Shown here: positions 15,734 to 17,507 of the stretch, piece by piece | How the letters are laid out: each line of letters begins with the position of its first letter | How positions within the stretch are numbered: the first letter of the stretch is position 1 | The notes under the pieces: generated by a model | What the model was told of the DNA's origin: nothing | What the model saw: only the letters and a program-made list of their open reading frames with translations | Databases searched by the model: none | Translations under genes and position numbers: made by a program | Source of the DNA: Planctomycetaceae bacterium | Lineage (GTDB): Bacteria; Planctomycetota; Planctomycetia; Pirellulales; UBA1268 | DNA: 17,507 bases | Reading direction: 5' to 3' | Assembly: GCA_002862165.1 (NCBI GenBank) | Contig: PKCL01000383.1 | Coordinates: 1 to 17,507, forward strand

Positions 15734-16594
15734 CTAGGGATTCACGAGTGTCATGATTTCGCCACGACTTCCAGCTAGGGTGTCTCCATGCCACTGCTGC
15801 CAGGGGCCTGTCCACGCAGTATTCCGGATGCCAGGAAAGCCGAGATTCGCCAGTTGTTTCCTTAAAAGTCCAATGAAATGAGGTCGCCAGATCGCGCCTT
15901 GAATAAAGGTAGGTGGGATACAGGTAATATTCTTGTCACAGCGTGCGATCGCGCCAGAAAGCACGATCGATCCTCTTCGCATCCCGAGGCCCGTATGGGG
16001 CCCAGGCTGCCCGGCAATAACAACGGTGCCTGCCAAAAGTTCAAAGCCAGGTGCCTCACCAGTATTCCCTCCAACAGCGAGGAGACCTCGCCGCATTCGA
16101 CTTCCACTGAGCGCCCCGACTGAACCGTGGACTAGCACCTGCCCTCCGGTCATGCCGTGGCGATCACCCGGAAGGGAGCCGGCCACATTGTCTGCTGCAT
16201 TTCCATAAACATGAATGTCGCCCCCTTGCATGCCGCATGCAAGCCAATCTGCTGCTGAGCCTTTGATGAGAAGTGTACCTCCTCGCATTTGTTCTCCTGC
16301 ATGTCGGCCAATATTTCCTTGTACGAGGATTGTTCCCGATTGCATGCCGGCCCCAAGAAAGTGAACTCGTGAGAAGTCACCAACACATTCAATGAGATCA
16401 TCATTGGGATCCCCATCGATATCAAAGAAGGAACCAAGTCTCGAAGCTCGATTGTCACAGAGCACTGGCATTTGTTTGATAGCACTGAGGCTCTGTTTTT
16501 TTACGACTTCTGGAAGAAGGCCTTGGACAGATAAATGACGACAAACTTGGTTGCCGTTGAACGATTGATTTCGGGCCGTGAGGACGAGAGGCAT
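15734..16594 (-). CDS. fhcC: Formylmethanofuran dehydrogenase subunit C-like protein (FhcC)
   Basis: A 286-residue protein whose core (about 75-215) is a right-handed beta-helix of GxxGxxM/GG repeats: GAGMQSGTILVQGNIG, EQMRGGTLLIKG, CGMQGGDIHVYGNA, HGMTGGQVLVHG, SRMRRGLLAVGG and LGMRRGSIVLSG. This pattern typifies FwdC/FhcC, and also the C-terminal domain of large glutamate synthase, which is much longer. FhcC is a subunit of the formyltransferase/hydrolase complex (FhcABCD) that handles formyl-H4MPT in the tetrahydromethanopterin C1 pathway, present in methylotrophs and many planctomycetes. The size, free-standing form and N-terminal domain favour FhcC. It has no fhcA, fhcB or fhcD neighbour in this window: the gene upstream is divergent and the next downstream is rpsL. 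The ATG at 16594 has no strong ribosome binding site. Confidence 0.85.
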   Translation of the reverse strand: MPLVLTARNQSFNGNQVCRHLSVQGLLPEVVKKQSLSAIKQMPVLCDNRASRLGSFFDIDGDPNDDLIECVGDFSRVHFLGAGMQSGTILVQGNIGRHAGEQMRGGTLLIKGSAADWLACGMQGGDIHVYGNAADNVAGSLPGDRHGMTGGQVLVHGSVGALSGSRMRRGLLAVGGNTGEAPGFELLAGTVVIAGQPGPHTGLGMRRGSIVLSGAIARCDKNITCIPPTFIQGAIWRPHFIGLLRKQLANLGFPGIRNTAWTGPWQQWHGDTLAGSRGEIMTLVNP

Positions 16595-16990
16595 GGTAGC
16601 GATTCAGGAATGGCGAATGGGTAGGAAATCCGTAATGTTTTTATTATGAAACAATAAGCTAACGAGCGTAATTATCACTCAATTCTGACGTAGAAAGAGG
16701 CCTGGAGACAATCGTGATGACGACTGCTTGCAAGGAGAAGTGAAATCTGTTGCCATGCTTAAGAATGATGTGTCTGGGATTGTGTTGGAGAGTGGAGTTT
16801 GCGAGCAATCACAGCGAGTGTCTTCTCGGTTCAGTGCAGCTTGCCAATATTATGGATTTATCTAACAAGTTAATCAAAATCCTGAAGTCACGTTGCCCAC
16901 GAACGTTCGTCACCCGTTTATCGTAGAGTTGTTTTCGGTTTTGAATGTTTGTTTTTTGTTGTAAGGGAATACGTGACAAAGGATGAATAA
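16595..16990. other. Divergent intergenic region (396 bp) between fhcC and the GH-like gene
   Basis: I see no tRNA or convincing gene. A CATAAT on the minus strand near 16645-16650 could be the fhcC -10, without a good -35. A 36-codon frame at 16755-16865 lacks a properly placed ribosome binding site. A 12-bp perfect palindrome is at 16899-16910. AAAGGA (16978-16983) is the ribosome binding site of the next gene. Confidence 0.5.
16899..16910. promoter_or_regulatory. Perfect 12-bp palindrome ACGAACGTTCGT
   Basis: The sequence is its own reverse complement and contains GAACGTTC. It lies 80 bases before the start of the GH-like gene, within its probable promoter region, so it is a candidate repressor or activator site. 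No second copy was seen in the window. Confidence 0.3.
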
Positions 16991-17507
16991 ATGGTGTGCC
17001 AGCGAAAATGTCAAAAACTGAGATGGCTTGTCTTGATCACTTGCTTTGTACTGAATGTGAGACAGGTAGGTGTCTTTCAGCAGGTTGATGTGGACGCTGG
17101 TCAGCCGGCGGGTAATGCAGTGGTGAATTCTCATACTTTGACGGGCAAGGTTATGTGTGGATACCAAGGGTGGTTCACTTGCTCTGAAGACGGTGGCGAG
17201 TTGGGCTGGACCCACTGGGCTCGTGCGATCCATCGCCCATTCGGGCCGGGAAATGCCGCTGTCGATTTATGGCCTGACATGCAAGAGTTCGGTCAGGATG
17301 AGCGATATCCAACTGACTTTAAGCACGCCGATGGTCGTCCTGCTGCGGTCTACAGCAGTGCCAACAAAAAAACGATCAGTAGGCATTTCCGTTGGATGCG
17401 TGACTATGGAATCGACGGAATTTTCCTGCAGCGGTTCGCCAATGAACTGCATTCAGCACGTCTCAAAGCTCAGAAGGATGTTGTGCTTTTTCATGTTCGT
17501 GATGCAG
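16991..17507 (+). CDS. Secreted GH71/99-like glycoside hydrolase (N-terminal part; continues beyond window)
   Basis: An ATG at 16991, 7 bases after AAAGGA, opens a frame that runs 172 codons to the window edge without a stop. Residues 1-30 form a signal peptide: basic RKCQKLR (5-11), then the hydrophobic WLVLITCFVLNV, with cleavage probably near 30. The mature part has VMCGYQGWFTC (54-64), GWTHWAR (72-78), VDLWPDMQEF (91-100) and RHFRWMRDYGIDGIFLQRF (131-149). These match the first strands of bacterial proteins annotated as glycoside hydrolase family 71/99-like (endo-alpha-mannosidase clan, sometimes named xylosidase/arabinosidase). The catalytic acids of the family lie further on, outside the window, so activity and substrate cannot be judged. 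It is probably exported and acts on polysaccharide. The gene is divergent from fhcC with no evident functional link. Confidence 0.75.
   Translation, partial: MVCQRKCQKLRWLVLITCFVLNVRQVGVFQQVDVDAGQPAGNAVVNSHTLTGKVMCGYQGWFTCSEDGGELGWTHWARAIHRPFGPGNAAVDLWPDMQEFGQDERYPTDFKHADGRPAAVYSSANKKTISRHFRWMRDYGIDGIFLQRFANELHSARLKAQKDVVLFHVRDA

Noticed and set aside
16755..16865. 36-codon open frame in the fhcC/GH intergenic gap
   Set aside because: The nearest AAGGAG is 17 bases upstream of the ATG, and the translation matches no family I know. A GTG at 16742 would extend it a few codons but sits too close to AAGGAG.

Overview
The window looks like a chromosomal segment from a planctomycete (Pirellulales/Planctomycetales-like). 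This rests on gene content and was not confirmed by a search. The signs are a MoxR / DUF58 / BatA-like / VWA membrane-protein operon next to a secreted DUF4159 protein, a LexA with a long N-terminal tail, a subunit of the H4MPT-linked formyltransferase/hydrolase complex (FhcC), and a secreted GH71/99-like protein. Base composition is moderate and even. I saw no insertion sequence, phage gene, CRISPR array, tRNA or rRNA.

Layout. (1) 1-1476, minus strand: the N-terminal 492 codons of a secreted protein with squalene/prenyltransferase-type repeats followed by a DUF4159 domain; it runs off the left edge. (2) 1691-8277, plus strand: a tight four-gene operon of MoxR AAA+ ATPase, DUF58 protein, BatA-like membrane protein with a degenerate VWA domain, and a second membrane VWA protein with a glutamine-amidotransferase-like middle. 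(3) 8452-11695, plus: a membrane histidine kinase overlapping an NtrC-type sigma-54 response regulator. (4) 11734-12495, minus: LexA, with a recognisable promoter and candidate operator. (5) 12708-14576, plus: signal peptide peptidase SppA. (6) 14642-15537, minus: rpsL then rpsG. (7) 15734-16594, minus: fhcC. (8) 16991 to the right edge, plus: the N-terminus of a secreted GH71/99-like protein.

How the parts fit. Regions 1 and 2 are divergently arranged and probably form one functional module: a cytoplasmic MoxR ATPase with a DUF58 partner, and two membrane-anchored VWA proteins facing the periplasm. Three proteins of the module (the secreted one and both large membrane ones) carry an amidotransferase-like alpha/beta domain. 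The function of such planctomycete modules is not established to my knowledge; work on other MoxR-VWA systems suggests protein-complex remodelling or envelope maturation. The two-component pair follows on the same strand and could regulate it, but no target site was identified. The right half is mostly housekeeping (SOS control, envelope proteolysis, ribosome, C1 metabolism).

The two edge genes, both partial, were found by direct translation. Starts were moved inward for lexA (12495) and rpsL (15537), on ribosome binding site and family-length grounds respectively.
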